From assembly GCF_030813435.1 (NCBI RefSeq), contig NZ_JAUSUG010000006.1:124001-188000 (forward strand): 64,000 nt of DNA, read 5' to 3'. Source of the stretch: Evansella vedderi. GTDB lineage: Bacteria > Bacillota > Bacilli > Bacillales > Salisediminibacteriaceae. This document shows positions 56,021-64,000 of the stretch, one piece after another (the stretch's first letter is position 1; the number at the start of each line of letters is the position of its first letter). The notes below the pieces were generated by a model that did not search any database, had not been told where the DNA came from, and worked only from the letters and a program-made list of their open reading frames with translations. A program made the translations under genes and the position numbers.

Positions 56021-56145
56021 CACTAAATTCTACTAAAAACAATAATCATTTAGAAAACAGCCTTAAAAATAAAGATTCATATATTGAAGCTTTTTGAAGG
56101 GGTAACATCTGTCTAAAAGTGGATGAAATGACGGAGGTGTGGCAG

Positions 56146-57087
56146 ATGTCTTTTGCTTCCATGACAAAAAAAGAATTAACGCAGCTGGAAGTGGAGGAAT
56201 GCTGTACGAAAGCGGAGTTAGCAGCCCTCATTCGGATGAATGGCTCCATTTCCCTGCGGAATATGCAAATTACACTGGATATTCAAACAGAAAACGCAGC
56301 GATTGCCAGGCGGATTTACACGCTCATTAAGAAGCTTTATTCTGTACATGTAGAGCTTCTTGTCCGTAAAAAAATGCGACTGAAGAAAAATAACGTTTAT
56401 GTTGTTCGAATTACGAAGGATGCCCGCGCCATGCTGGAAAATTTAAAGATTGTAGATGGGACATTTGTATTCACTAGGGAGATTTCTCCTGAACTTATCC
56501 ATAATGACTGCTGTAAACGGGCATACTTACGAGGAGCTTTCTTAGCAGGAGGGTCGGTAAATCATCCTGATACATCCTCCTATCATTTGGAAATCTTCTC
56601 CTTCTATGAGGAACATAATAGCTCACTTTGTGAATTAATGAACCATTTCGGCCTTAATGCGAAAATGCTGGAACGAAAGAAGGGATTTATCCTCTACTTA
56701 AAGGAAGGGGAGAAAATCAGTGAATTCTTAAACATTGTTGGGGCTCACCAGGCACTTCTAAAGTTCGAAGATGTTCGCATCATGAAGGACATGCGTAATT
56801 CCGTGAATCGACTAGTGAATTGTGAAACAGCAAACTTAAACAAAACAGTAGGTGCTGCCATCCGGCAGGTGGATAACATCCGGTTTATAAAGCAAGAGGT
56901 TGGCCTTGATATTCTCCCTGACAAGCTGAGGGAGATTGCTGAACTCCGTTTAGAGCACCAGGATGTAAGCCTAAAGGAGCTGGGAGAAATGCTCCCAAGC
57001 GGTGCCGTTAGCAAATCCGGAGTGAATCATCGCCTGAGAAAAATCGATGAGTACGCCCAAAAACTTCGAGAAGGGGAAAAAAATTAA
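56146..57087 (+). CDS. whiA: WhiA, DNA-binding protein
   Basis: WhiA (313 aa) joins a LAGLIDADG-like domain (residues 1-210; [16 protein letters not shown]) to a C-terminal helix-turn-helix (about 225-313; LSLKEL-type [24 protein letters not shown]). In B. subtilis it binds the nucleoid and affects division and chromosome segregation. GGAGGTG lies 6 nt before the ATG at 56146; the upstream frame start at 56119 has no such site. Follows yvcK, precedes crh. Confidence 0.94.
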   Translation: MSFASMTKKELTQLEVEECCTKAELAALIRMNGSISLRNMQITLDIQTENAAIARRIYTLIKKLYSVHVELLVRKKMRLKKNNVYVVRITKDARAMLENLKIVDGTFVFTREISPELIHNDCCKRAYLRGAFLAGGSVNHPDTSSYHLEIFSFYEEHNSSLCELMNHFGLNAKMLERKKGFILYLKEGEKISEFLNIVGAHQALLKFEDVRIMKDMRNSVNRLVNCETANLNKTVGAAIRQVDNIRFIKQEVGLDILPDKLREIAELRLEHQDVSLKELGEMLPSGAVSKSGVNHRLRKIDEYAQKLREGEKN

Positions 57088-57169
57088 ATTCCGTTTCTCA
57101 GCACAGTAAAAATTACCATTTTAATGGAAGCGTTTGATTGTAAAAAATAGGGACAGGAGGAAGATACTA

Positions 57170-57427
57170 ATGATTGAAAAAACAATTGTAGTAAAAAGAA
57201 AAACAGGTTTACAAGCACGCCCAGCGGCATTGTTTGTGCAGGAAGCAAACAAATTTCACTCTGATATTTTTATTGAGAAGGATGGTAAAAAGGTAAATGC
57301 CAAGAGCATTATGGGTATTATGAGCCTAGCCATTAACGCAAATAAGGAAATCACCTTAACTGTAGATGGCAATGATGAAGAAGCAGCCATGGAAGCCTTA
57401 GTGGCCTTTGTTGAACAAGAAAGTTAA
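57170..57427 (+). CDS. crh: Crh, catabolite repression HPr-like protein
   Basis: Crh (85 aa) is an HPr paralogue that, when phosphorylated on Ser46 by HprK, acts as co-repressor with CcpA. The HPr His15 is replaced by Gln in RKTGLQARPAALF, so it cannot carry PTS phosphate; Ser46 lies in NAKSIMGIMSLA. CAGGAGGAAG precedes the ATG. Last gene of the block, followed by two hairpins. Confidence 0.95.
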   Translation: MIEKTIVVKRKTGLQARPAALFVQEANKFHSDIFIEKDGKKVNAKSIMGIMSLAINANKEITLTVDGNDEEAAMEALVAFVEQES

Positions 57428-57472
57428 TCCGATTGAAGCTTTGAGGCTAGTAATGTAGCTAAGCTTATATTT

Positions 57473-57568
57473 AGCTGTGCAAACTCCCACTAAAGGACTT
57501 TAGGTGGAGTTTGCACAGCTAACATTTTCAAGAAGGGCTTTACTTATTATGAGTAAAGTTCTTTTTTT
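57473..57568 (+). terminator. Two hairpins after crh
   Basis: The first is a long stem (AGCTGTGCAAACTCC pairs with GGAGTTTGCACAGCT, 57473-57520) without T tract. The second (CTTTACTTA with the TGAGTAAAG side, 57538-57558) is followed by TTCTTTTTTT and is a regular terminator. Confidence 0.85.
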
Positions 57569-57600
57569 GTTTTTGGCTCTGTTAAACTTTGATGTTGATT

Positions 57601-57775
57601 TTCGCTTCAGGACACTCCAATTACGCCTAAAAGCAGCCCACGTCCTGTGGGCAACGGCGTAATGTCACCGTCCTGGTTCCGCGGGCAACACTTCAGCCTC
57701 CTCGGGAAAATCACCCTGCGGGGTCTTCAGTAGTTGCTTTTCCCGCAGGAGTCTCGCGCCTTTCGCTACAATCAA
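57601..57775 (-). repeat. REP-like repeat, long copy, reverse orientation
   Basis: On the minus strand: GCGAAAGGCGCGAGACTCC, GCGGGAAAAGCAACTACTG, then GGACGTGGGCTGCTTTTAGG and GTGTCCTGAAGCG. It lies between the convergent crh and clpP transcripts. Confidence 0.85.
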
Positions 57776-57923
57776 CCCTGTTTAAAATTCAACAATGACC
57801 TTTAACAGAGCTTTGTTTTTTGAAAAAAATGTTAGAGGGAGGATGAAACGCGGAAGGGGAAGGTAATCAAAAGTTCGCGTTTCAATGAGCACAAATGAGC
57901 CGCCCCCCTCCCCATAAAATAAA

Positions 57924-57960
57924 CAAAAAACCAAGCAGTTCCGTGAACCACTTGGTTTAA
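57924..57960 (-). terminator. Terminator after clpP
   Basis: On the minus strand AACCAAG pairs with CTTGGTT, with further pairing GTT/AAC inside, followed by TTTTG. Confidence 0.8.
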
Positions 57961-57969
57961 AACACTATT

Positions 57970-58557
57970 TTATTCCGGGCGCTTTTCCATTACTTCGTCA
58001 ATTAGCCCGTATTTCTTCGCTTCAGCTGCACTCATGAAGTTGTCGCGGTCTGTATCGCGAGCAATTACCTCTAGTGGCTGCCCCGTACGCTCAGAAAGAA
58101 TTTTGTTTAGTTTTTCACGCATTTCAATGATTCTTCGTGCGTGGATTTCAATATCAGATGCTTGACCTTGTGCACCGCCTAGTGGTTGGTGAATCATGAC
58201 TTCACTGTTTGGTAAGGCGAAGCGTTTGCCCGGCTCCCCTGCAGCTAGTAGGAATGCTCCCATTGATGCTGCCATACCGATACAAATGGTTTGTACCTTT
58301 GGCTTAATAAATTGCATTGTGTCGTAGATCGCCATTCCCGCTGTGATGGATCCACCTGGGCTGTTAATATAAAGGGAAATGTCCTTTTCAGGATCATCTG
58401 CTGCTAAAAATAACAATTGAGCTACTACTGAGTTTGCAACGTTATCATCGATTGCAGTACCAAGCATAATGATACGGTCTTTCAATAAACGTGAATAAAT
58501 GTCGTAGGCGCGCTCACCGCGATTTGTTTGTTCTATTACTGTTGGGACTAAATTCAT
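57970..58557 (-). CDS. clpP: ClpP, ATP-dependent Clp protease proteolytic subunit
   Basis: ClpP (195 aa) forms the tetradecameric serine protease that degrades proteins delivered by ClpC, ClpX or ClpE. Catalytic Ser is in [11 protein letters not shown] (near 98), His in [10 protein letters not shown] (near 123), Asp in RDTDRDNFM (near 172). The short propeptide [21 protein letters not shown] is typical. AAAGGAGGAG precedes the ATG. Upstream CtsR box and promoter imply heat and stress induction. Confidence 0.97.
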   Translation of the reverse strand: MNLVPTVIEQTNRGERAYDIYSRLLKDRIIMLGTAIDDNVANSVVAQLLFLAADDPEKDISLYINSPGGSITAGMAIYDTMQFIKPKVQTICIGMAASMGAFLLAAGEPGKRFALPNSEVMIHQPLGGAQGQASDIEIHARRIIEMREKLNKILSERTGQPLEVIARDTDRDNFMSAAEAKKYGLIDEVMEKRPE

Positions 58558-58963
58558 TAAGTACTCCTCCTTTATCTCATCATAAAGATATGTTTATCTA
58601 AAGATTTTCATGTGAGTTATTTACAAATTAATCATAAACTAATAGGTCAATAAAGGTCAAATAATTTGATCCCCCTTGTATCAACCCTTAAGGCATTTCA
58701 ATAGTATGTAGAAAAGCAAGCTTTCTTAAAAAACTACAACACTTTCATCATAGCCTAAATTAAACTTTCTCAAACAAAAAATTCAATATAAAACATATTA
58801 ATTCCTTCTTTTACGTACAAATTTTTTATAAAATAAAAAATAAAACGCTTACATCAAAAGCCTAGTACACTAGTCTTTCTGATAAATAGAATATATTTAC
58901 CAATAGCACCATTACCAACAAGTTATGGTTATCATGTATAATAGCCTTAAGGGGGGAAGTCTT
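58558..58963. other. Divergent region between clpP and sigL
   Basis: Very AT-rich. It holds the clpP promoter/CtsR site on the left. On the right an ACGCTTACA sequence near 58854 resembles a catabolite-response element, but with two mismatches in conserved positions. No gene. Confidence 0.5.
58631..58661 (-). promoter_or_regulatory. clpP promoter with overlapping CtsR box
   Basis: The direct heptads GGTCAAT-AAA-GGTCAAA (58645-58661) fit the CtsR operator. On the minus strand TTGACC (58660-58655) and TATGAT (58636-58631), 18 nt apart, form a sigma-A promoter; the CtsR box covers the -35. Confidence 0.8.
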
Positions 58964-60316
58964 ATGAACATGGATTTTGGTTTGTTTCAACAGCAGTCAA
59001 TGAAGCTGGTTATGACAAATGAACTTCGTCAAGCAATTGCTATGCTGCAATATTCTGTCTTGGACTTAAATGATTATTTACATGAGCAGCAATTAGAAAA
59101 TCCATTAATTGAGCTGAAGGACAATCGTCTCCGGGAGGAAATGGAACGGAAAAAATACGATGATATCTCCCTGCAAAAATATGATTATAGAGTTCGTCAT
59201 CACTACGACGATGATGAAGGCTACTCCCCGATTGACCATGTGACAGATGGGGATGAGGGACTTCAGGATTATTTACTAAATCAAATTCGTTTTTTACACA
59301 TAGATAAATCGTTAAGGAAAATTGTTACGTATTTAGCTTTGTCCATTAATGAAAACGGTTATTTACTGCAACCCATAACCGAATTGGCAGAAGAGTTGCA
59401 AGAGCCGGCAGCAAAAATGGAAGAGGCATTAGCTATCCTCCAGTCCTTGGAGCCATACGGTGTAGGTGCCTCGTCCCTTAAGGAATGCCTATTAATTCAA
59501 TTACGTCAGATGGAGATTAGAGATACTCTCGCAGAAACAATCGTAGAAAAGCATTTAGATCTATTAGGAAAAAAACAATTTAAGCAAATTGCAAAGGAAG
59601 AGAATATTGATTTGGATGAGGTTCAGTATATTGCTGACTTTATTCAAACATTAAATCCGAAGCCAGGAGCTGCCTTTCACAATGAACCAGCTAAATACGT
59701 GGTGCCAGATGTAACCGTAAAAAAGGTGAAGGGGAAATACCTCGTTTTTTTAAACGATGAGCATATGCCGCAAATGACCATTAACCGAAGATACGCTGCC
59801 CTAATGGAAGAGGGGGAAGCGGAGGTAAGTCAGTACATGAGGCGGAAATATGAGCAGTTTCAGTGGATTAAGAAAAGCATCGAACAACGGCAGCAAACAT
59901 TATTAAGCGTTACCAATGCTATAGTGGAGCACCAACTGCAATTTTTCGAGAAAGGTCCAGAGTATTTACAACCATTGACCTTAAAGGAAATTGCTGATAT
60001 CGTTCAAGTGCATGAATCTACTGTCTCAAGGGCTACTACGAAAAAATATATGCAAACGCCTCGAGGTTTGTTTGAGCTAAAGTATTTCTTCACTTCAACA
60101 GTAGGGAAGGACTCTGGGGAGTCCAGTTCCTCTGAGCGTGTTAAAATATATTTAAAGAAGCTAGTAGATGAGGAAAACAAGCGGAAGCCACTATCAGACC
60201 AAAAGCTATCGGACCTCCTGAAGGAACAGTATGGAATACAAGTTTCAAGACGTACCGTAGCAAAATACCGCGACGAAATGCATATCCTTTCCTCTTCCCA
60301 AAGAAAAAGATTTTAA
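58964..60316 (+). CDS. sigL: RNA polymerase sigma-54 factor (SigL/RpoN)
   Basis: Sigma-54 (450 aa) directs polymerase to -24/-12 promoters that need an enhancer-binding activator. Region I is Gln/Leu-rich (GLFQQQSMKLVMTNELRQAIAMLQ), the core-binding and DNA-binding regions follow, with a helix-turn-helix around IVQVHESTVSRATTKKYMQT, and the RpoN box SRRTVAKYRDE is at the C-terminus. AAGGGGGGAAG precedes the ATG at 58964. In Bacillus it drives genes for levan, arginine, acetoin and branched amino acid use. It is divergent from clpP. Confidence 0.95.
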   Translation: MNMDFGLFQQQSMKLVMTNELRQAIAMLQYSVLDLNDYLHEQQLENPLIELKDNRLREEMERKKYDDISLQKYDYRVRHHYDDDEGYSPIDHVTDGDEGLQDYLLNQIRFLHIDKSLRKIVTYLALSINENGYLLQPITELAEELQEPAAKMEEALAILQSLEPYGVGASSLKECLLIQLRQMEIRDTLAETIVEKHLDLLGKKQFKQIAKEENIDLDEVQYIADFIQTLNPKPGAAFHNEPAKYVVPDVTVKKVKGKYLVFLNDEHMPQMTINRRYAALMEEGEAEVSQYMRRKYEQFQWIKKSIEQRQQTLLSVTNAIVEHQLQFFEKGPEYLQPLTLKEIADIVQVHESTVSRATTKKYMQTPRGLFELKYFFTSTVGKDSGESSSSERVKIYLKKLVDEENKRKPLSDQKLSDLLKEQYGIQVSRRTVAKYRDEMHILSSSQRKRF

Positions 60317-60355
60317 GTGTAGGCTTTTTTCGAATAGATTGTCGTTTTTCCATAA

Positions 60356-60390
60356 CTCGAAGTAGTGGAAGGCGCCACTCCAGCAACACT
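60356..60390. repeat. REP-like repeat, truncated copy
   Basis: CTCGAAGTAGTGGAAGGCGC then CACTCCAGCAACAC; only the left end remains. Confidence 0.65.
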
Positions 60391-60409
60391 TTAAGAAAGG
60401 AAAGAAGAA

Positions 60410-60658
60410 ATGGTCACCCTTTACTTTTATACAAAAACGGGCTGCCCTCTCTGTGATAAAGGACTGGCAACCTTAAAGGAATTTCAAAAAGACTACCCGT
60501 TTCAAATTGAAGAGCGAGACATCTACGAACGGGATGATTGGCTCGAATTATATCAAATTCGCATTCCAGTAGTGGAAGATGAAAATGGAAGCGTTTTAGA
60601 TGAAGGAATACTGTCATACTCGACAATATACGAAAAAATTAATAAAAAATTTACATGA
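60410..60658 (+). CDS. Glutaredoxin-like protein (DUF836 type)
   Basis: An 82-residue thioredoxin-fold protein. The redox motif CPLC is in YTKTGCPLCDKG (near 11), and the cis-proline segment RIPVVEDENG follows. GGAAAGAAG precedes the ATG. Proteins of this type commonly lie between rpoN and cggR in Bacillaceae, as here. Target disulfides are unknown. Confidence 0.85.
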   Translation: MVTLYFYTKTGCPLCDKGLATLKEFQKDYPFQIEERDIYERDDWLELYQIRIPVVEDENGSVLDEGILSYSTIYEKINKKFT

Positions 60659-60664
60659 TTTTTA

Positions 60665-60693
60665 TTGCTTGTGGATCATTTACTTGCTACAAT
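60665..60693 (+). promoter_or_regulatory. Sigma-A promoter of cggR-gapA
   Basis: TTGCTT (60665-60670) and TACAAT (60688-60693), spacer 17. The start near 60700 is 60 nt before the CggR operator, consistent with an operator downstream of the promoter. Confidence 0.7.
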
Positions 60694-60759
60694 TAATTTT
60701 GGAAAGACCTTCGTTTTCCAAATTGTTGTACATAGAAATGATCTTTTTTTTCATCCGGG

Positions 60760-60797
60760 TGGGACATAATATGTCTGGTAGGGACGTTGTTGGTCCC
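60760..60797 (+). promoter_or_regulatory. CggR operator
   Basis: Tandem halves GGGAC-N6-TGTC and AGGGAC-N6-GGTCC separated by N4 match the CggR consensus (CGGGAC-N6-TGTC-N4-CGGGAC-N6-TGTCC). Fructose-1,6-bisphosphate is the known inducer in B. subtilis. Confidence 0.85.
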
Positions 60798-60830
60798 GGA
60801 GGAGAAAGCAATTTAAAAAGGGGCATTAAC

Positions 60831-61856
60831 ATGCGAATGCTTTTAGATTTACAAAAAAAATTAGTACCTGACCTTTTAGACGTCATTGGTATGCGATATC
60901 GCGTGTTACGCTTTATACGTTTAATGCAGCCTATTGGAAGGCGAACATTAGCCAACAGTTTGGAAATGTCCGAGAGGGTACTTCGCAGTGAAGTTACTTT
61001 CTTAAAGGAACAGGGGCTCGTCCATGTAGCTGCTTCTGGAATGACGTTAACAGAAGAGGGAATGATTTTACTTTCCCAGCTGGAAGATGTTATGAAAGAA
61101 GTTTTTGATATCAGACAAATGGAAATTGAACTGCAGCAAAAGCTTGATTTAGCTGAGGTTCATATTGTGCCCGGAAACAGTGACGAGTTTTCGTGGGTGA
61201 AAAAGGAAATGGGGCGTACCTGTATCGCACTCATGAAAAAAAAGTTATTTGCGAAAGGAAATACTATCGCAGTAACAGGAGGAACAACGATTGCTGCAGT
61301 GGCAGAAATGATGATCCCAGATGTAGATTTAAAGGAAGCGTTATTTGTACCAGCTCGCGGAGGTTTAGGGGAACAGGTGGAGAATCAAGCGAACACAATC
61401 TGTGCCACAATGGCCAGAAAAGCGATGGGGTCTTACCGGTTACTCCATGTACCGGATCAACTAAGTAAGGATGCTTATGAATCACTCATCAATGAACCAT
61501 CTGTAAAGCAAATTTTGGAGCTTATCCGTTCTGCCAATGTGGTTATTCACGGTATCGGTGAAGCTCAAACGATGGCGGAAAGAAGGAATTCCTCTCAAGA
61601 GGTGTTAGAAAAGCTTGAAAATGCTAATGCAACAGCGGAGGCCTTCGGTTATTATTTTGACCAATCAGGGGATATTATCCATAAGGTGTTGACGATTGGC
61701 CTGCAATTAGAGGATTTAAAGGGTATTCCCCATATCATCGCCGTTGCGGGAGGAGCATCCAAAGCTAATGCTATTAAGGCTTACATGAAGTACGGAACAA
61801 ACCAAGTACTGGTAACCGATGAGGGTGCTGCAAAGGCAATATTAAAAAAGACATAA
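60831..61856 (+). CDS. cggR: CggR, central glycolytic genes regulator
   Basis: CggR (341 aa) represses the glycolytic operon in the absence of sugar. An N-terminal winged helix (residues 20-85; GRRTLANSLEMSERVLRSEV) binds DNA and a SorC-type effector domain follows (GGTTIAAVAEMM, PARGGLGE, IGEAQTM). The start ATG at 60831 is supported by AAAAGGGG 7 nt upstream; the longer frame from 60600 runs through the promoter and operator. Transcribed with gapA. Confidence 0.94.
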   Translation: MRMLLDLQKKLVPDLLDVIGMRYRVLRFIRLMQPIGRRTLANSLEMSERVLRSEVTFLKEQGLVHVAASGMTLTEEGMILLSQLEDVMKEVFDIRQMEIELQQKLDLAEVHIVPGNSDEFSWVKKEMGRTCIALMKKKLFAKGNTIAVTGGTTIAAVAEMMIPDVDLKEALFVPARGGLGEQVENQANTICATMARKAMGSYRLLHVPDQLSKDAYESLINEPSVKQILELIRSANVVIHGIGEAQTMAERRNSSQEVLEKLENANATAEAFGYYFDQSGDIIHKVLTIGLQLEDLKGIPHIIAVAGGASKANAIKAYMKYGTNQVLVTDEGAAKAILKKT

Positions 61857-61947
61857 TTTTATCGGAAAAATTAGGTTTTTACCTGTTTATAATGGGGCAT
61901 GTAAGGAGAAATTTAATAGAGTAGGTTTGTAATGATTAGATAAGTCA

Positions 61948-63035
<1,088 letters not shown>

Positions 63036-63083
63036 TCAACCTTTATAAATAGCTGTTTCTGTAAACTTTGTTTGCTTTTTGAA

Positions 63084-63210
63084 AAGCTTGGAGAAGCGGA
63101 AGGCGGCGACTCCAGCGGGAAAAGCAGCGGCTGAAATCTCTGAAGGGTGGTCTTCCCGAGGAGGTTGAAGCGTTGCCCGCGGAAAGCGTCCGCCTAAAGC
63201 GTATCCAAGC
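63084..63210. repeat. REP-like repeat, canonical long copy
   Basis: The most complete family member: AAGCTTGGAGAAGCGGAAGG, GCGGCGACTCCAGCGGG, then GAAGCGTTGCCCGCGGAAAG, CGTCCGCCTAAAGC and GTATCCAAGC. Confidence 0.9.
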
Positions 63211-63274
63211 AACGTTATTTCTTCAAAAACAACAATGTTTTACAAAATAGACTATAAATAAACTTCTCAAATAA

Positions 63275-63312
63275 AAAGAGGAGACAGCGCAGTGTCCTGT
63301 TCTCCTCTTTAA
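63275..63312 (+). terminator. Terminator-like hairpin after gapA
   Basis: AAAGAGGAG pairs with CTCCTCTTT, with ACAG/CTGT inside. It would separate gapA from pgk transcription at least in part. Confidence 0.65.
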
Positions 63313-63355
63313 TCGTGAGTAGACCGCTAAGTATGAAAATGCATTAATCTGGAAT

Positions 63356-63467
63356 CTTGAATCCGTTACAGGCGGACGCCTTCCACTCCTTCAAGAGTGC
63401 AAACAGTAACATGGATTTTGTATTTTCAGGGTAGACTTCCATGCAATAGTAATTTTGCACCATGGAG
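63356..63467 (-). repeat. Short REP-like core fused to two modules
   Basis: A 40-nt core (63356-63395, CTTGAA/TTCAAG ends) is joined to the TACCCTGAAAATAC module (to 63436) and the CCATGG..GCAAAATTAC module (63439-63467), both in reverse orientation and both also present at 37187-37400. Confidence 0.8.
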
Positions 63468-63480
63468 TATGAAAAATTTA

Positions 63481-63613
63481 TTCTGCTTGGAATGAGCGAA
63501 GGTCCGTGAGACTCCTGTGGGAGTGTGGTCTAGACGAGACCCCACAGGGCGTAGCCCGAGGAGGCTCGTCAGAACACCCACGGAAAGGGAGCGGACCGTA
63601 GTGAATGAAAACT
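63481..63613. repeat. Related GC-rich intergenic repeat, different subfamily
   Basis: GCGAAGGTCCGTGAGACTCC, a hairpin CCTGTGGG/CCCACAGG, CCCGAGGAGGCTCGTC and GGAGCGGACCGTAGTG. The ends GGTCCG/CGGACC are inverted. Confidence 0.8.
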
Positions 63614-63629
63614 AGATTCGTAATTCCAG

Positions 63630-63663
63630 GGTAGTCAAAAAGGTCCTTATCTTTTTGACTACC
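63630..63663. terminator. Perfect hairpin upstream of pgk
   Basis: GGTAGTCAAAAAG and CTTTTTGACTACC form a 13-bp stem with an 8-nt loop. Confidence 0.5.
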
Positions 63664-63744
63664 TATACCCAAAAGCTATTTCCTGTTAATTTTAAACAAT
63701 TTGTCCAAACTAAGAATGGTCTTAGTGTAAAGGAGGAGCTTCAC

Positions 63745-64000
63745 GTGAATAAGAAATCTGTTCGTGATATTAATGTAAAAGGTCAACGAGTTTTTTGCCG
63801 TGTGGACTTTAACGTACCAATGAAGGACGGGGAAGTTACGGATGACACTCGTATCCGTGCTGCATTACCAACGATTCAACATTTAGCTGAACAAGGAGCA
63901 AAAGTAATCTTAGCCAGCCATTTAGGACGTCCTAAAGGGGAAGTTGTAGAAGAGCTTCGTTTAAATACTGTAGCTTCACGTCTAAGTGAACTTCTTGGTA
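63745..64000 (+). CDS. pgk: Phosphoglycerate kinase (5' part, runs off window)
   Basis: The first 85 residues of Pgk, which makes ATP from 1,3-bisphosphoglycerate. [25 protein letters not shown] and [10 protein letters not shown] are the substrate-binding motifs of the N-terminal domain. The start is GTG with AAAGGAGGAG upstream. It is the next glycolytic gene after gapA in the usual order, but 709 nt of repeats and hairpins lie between. Confidence 0.95.
   Translation, partial: MNKKSVRDINVKGQRVFCRVDFNVPMKDGEVTDDTRIRAALPTIQHLAEQGAKVILASHLGRPKGEVVEELRLNTVASRLSELLG

Noticed and set aside
58848-58862. CcpA site (cre) upstream of sigL
   Set aside because: Only the ACGCTTACA half fits; the conserved TG of the other half is replaced.
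60600-60830. Long N-terminal extension of CggR
   Set aside because: It would overlap the promoter and CggR operator and the preceding gene; the ATG at 60831 has a proper ribosome binding site and matches the family start.

Overview
The window is a low-GC chromosomal segment from a member of the Bacillaceae. The gene order hpf, secA, prfB, yvjA, cccB, ftsEX, ctpB, minJ, uvrBA, yvlBCD, hprK, lgt, yvoD, ppaX, yvoF, hisZGDBHAFI, yvcD, trxB, yvcI, rapZ, yvcK, whiA, crh, clpP, then cggR-gapA-pgk follows the same region of Bacillus subtilis. Ribosome binding sites are strong (AGGAGG type), TTG and GTG starts are frequent, and sites resembling the sigma-A, sigma-H, sigma-W, LexA, CtsR and CggR consensus sequences can be read directly. 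The species cannot be named from sequence alone.

Layout. 1-7.6 kb is the accessory part: a truncated sodium/solute symporter with a 46-residue partner, a small AT-rich cassette (MarR regulator plus two membrane proteins) bounded by a 16-bp inverted repeat, a broken IS1595-type transposase, and an operon of a REP-associated tyrosine transposase (RAYT) with an SSB paralogue. 7.6-15 kb holds asnB, a cold-shock gene, hpf and the convergent glcT-ptsG pair, which separates hpf from secA. 15-35 kb is the secA-prfB-ftsEX-ctpB-minJ-uvrBA block for secretion, translation termination, division and repair. 35-42.5 kb holds the envelope-stress operon yvlBCD, then hprK, lgt, yvoD, ppaX and yvoF. 43-49.5 kb is a complete histidine operon. 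50-57.5 kb is the trxB-rapZ-yvcK-whiA-crh block. 58-64 kb has clpP, sigma-54, a glutaredoxin-like gene and cggR-gapA with the start of pgk.

Functional theme. Several parts of Gram-positive carbon control sit together: HprK (the HPr/Crh kinase), Crh, the GlcT antiterminator with PtsG, YvcK, RapZ, PpaX (removes pyrophosphate made by HprK) and CggR controlling gapA. Cell-envelope growth is the second theme (FtsEX with an adjacent M23 hydrolase, MinJ, CtpB, Lgt).

The most unusual content is between the genes. About twenty intergenic spaces carry copies of a GC-rich imperfect-palindromic repeat, in a 40-45 nt core form and in 90-320 nt forms with extra internal modules. A RAYT gene, the class of enzyme known to act on REP elements in other bacteria, lies between two copies and shares an operon with an SSB. 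A second family has the palindromic core ACCGGGTC flanked by GTCAC/GTGAC. A third consists of tandem arrays with an exact 52-bp period; two arrays with unrelated sequence share the period and the spaced-dyad design. A possible small structured RNA lies at 6961-7146. No tRNA, rRNA or CRISPR array was seen. Coordinates of repeats are read by eye, and edges may be off by several bases.
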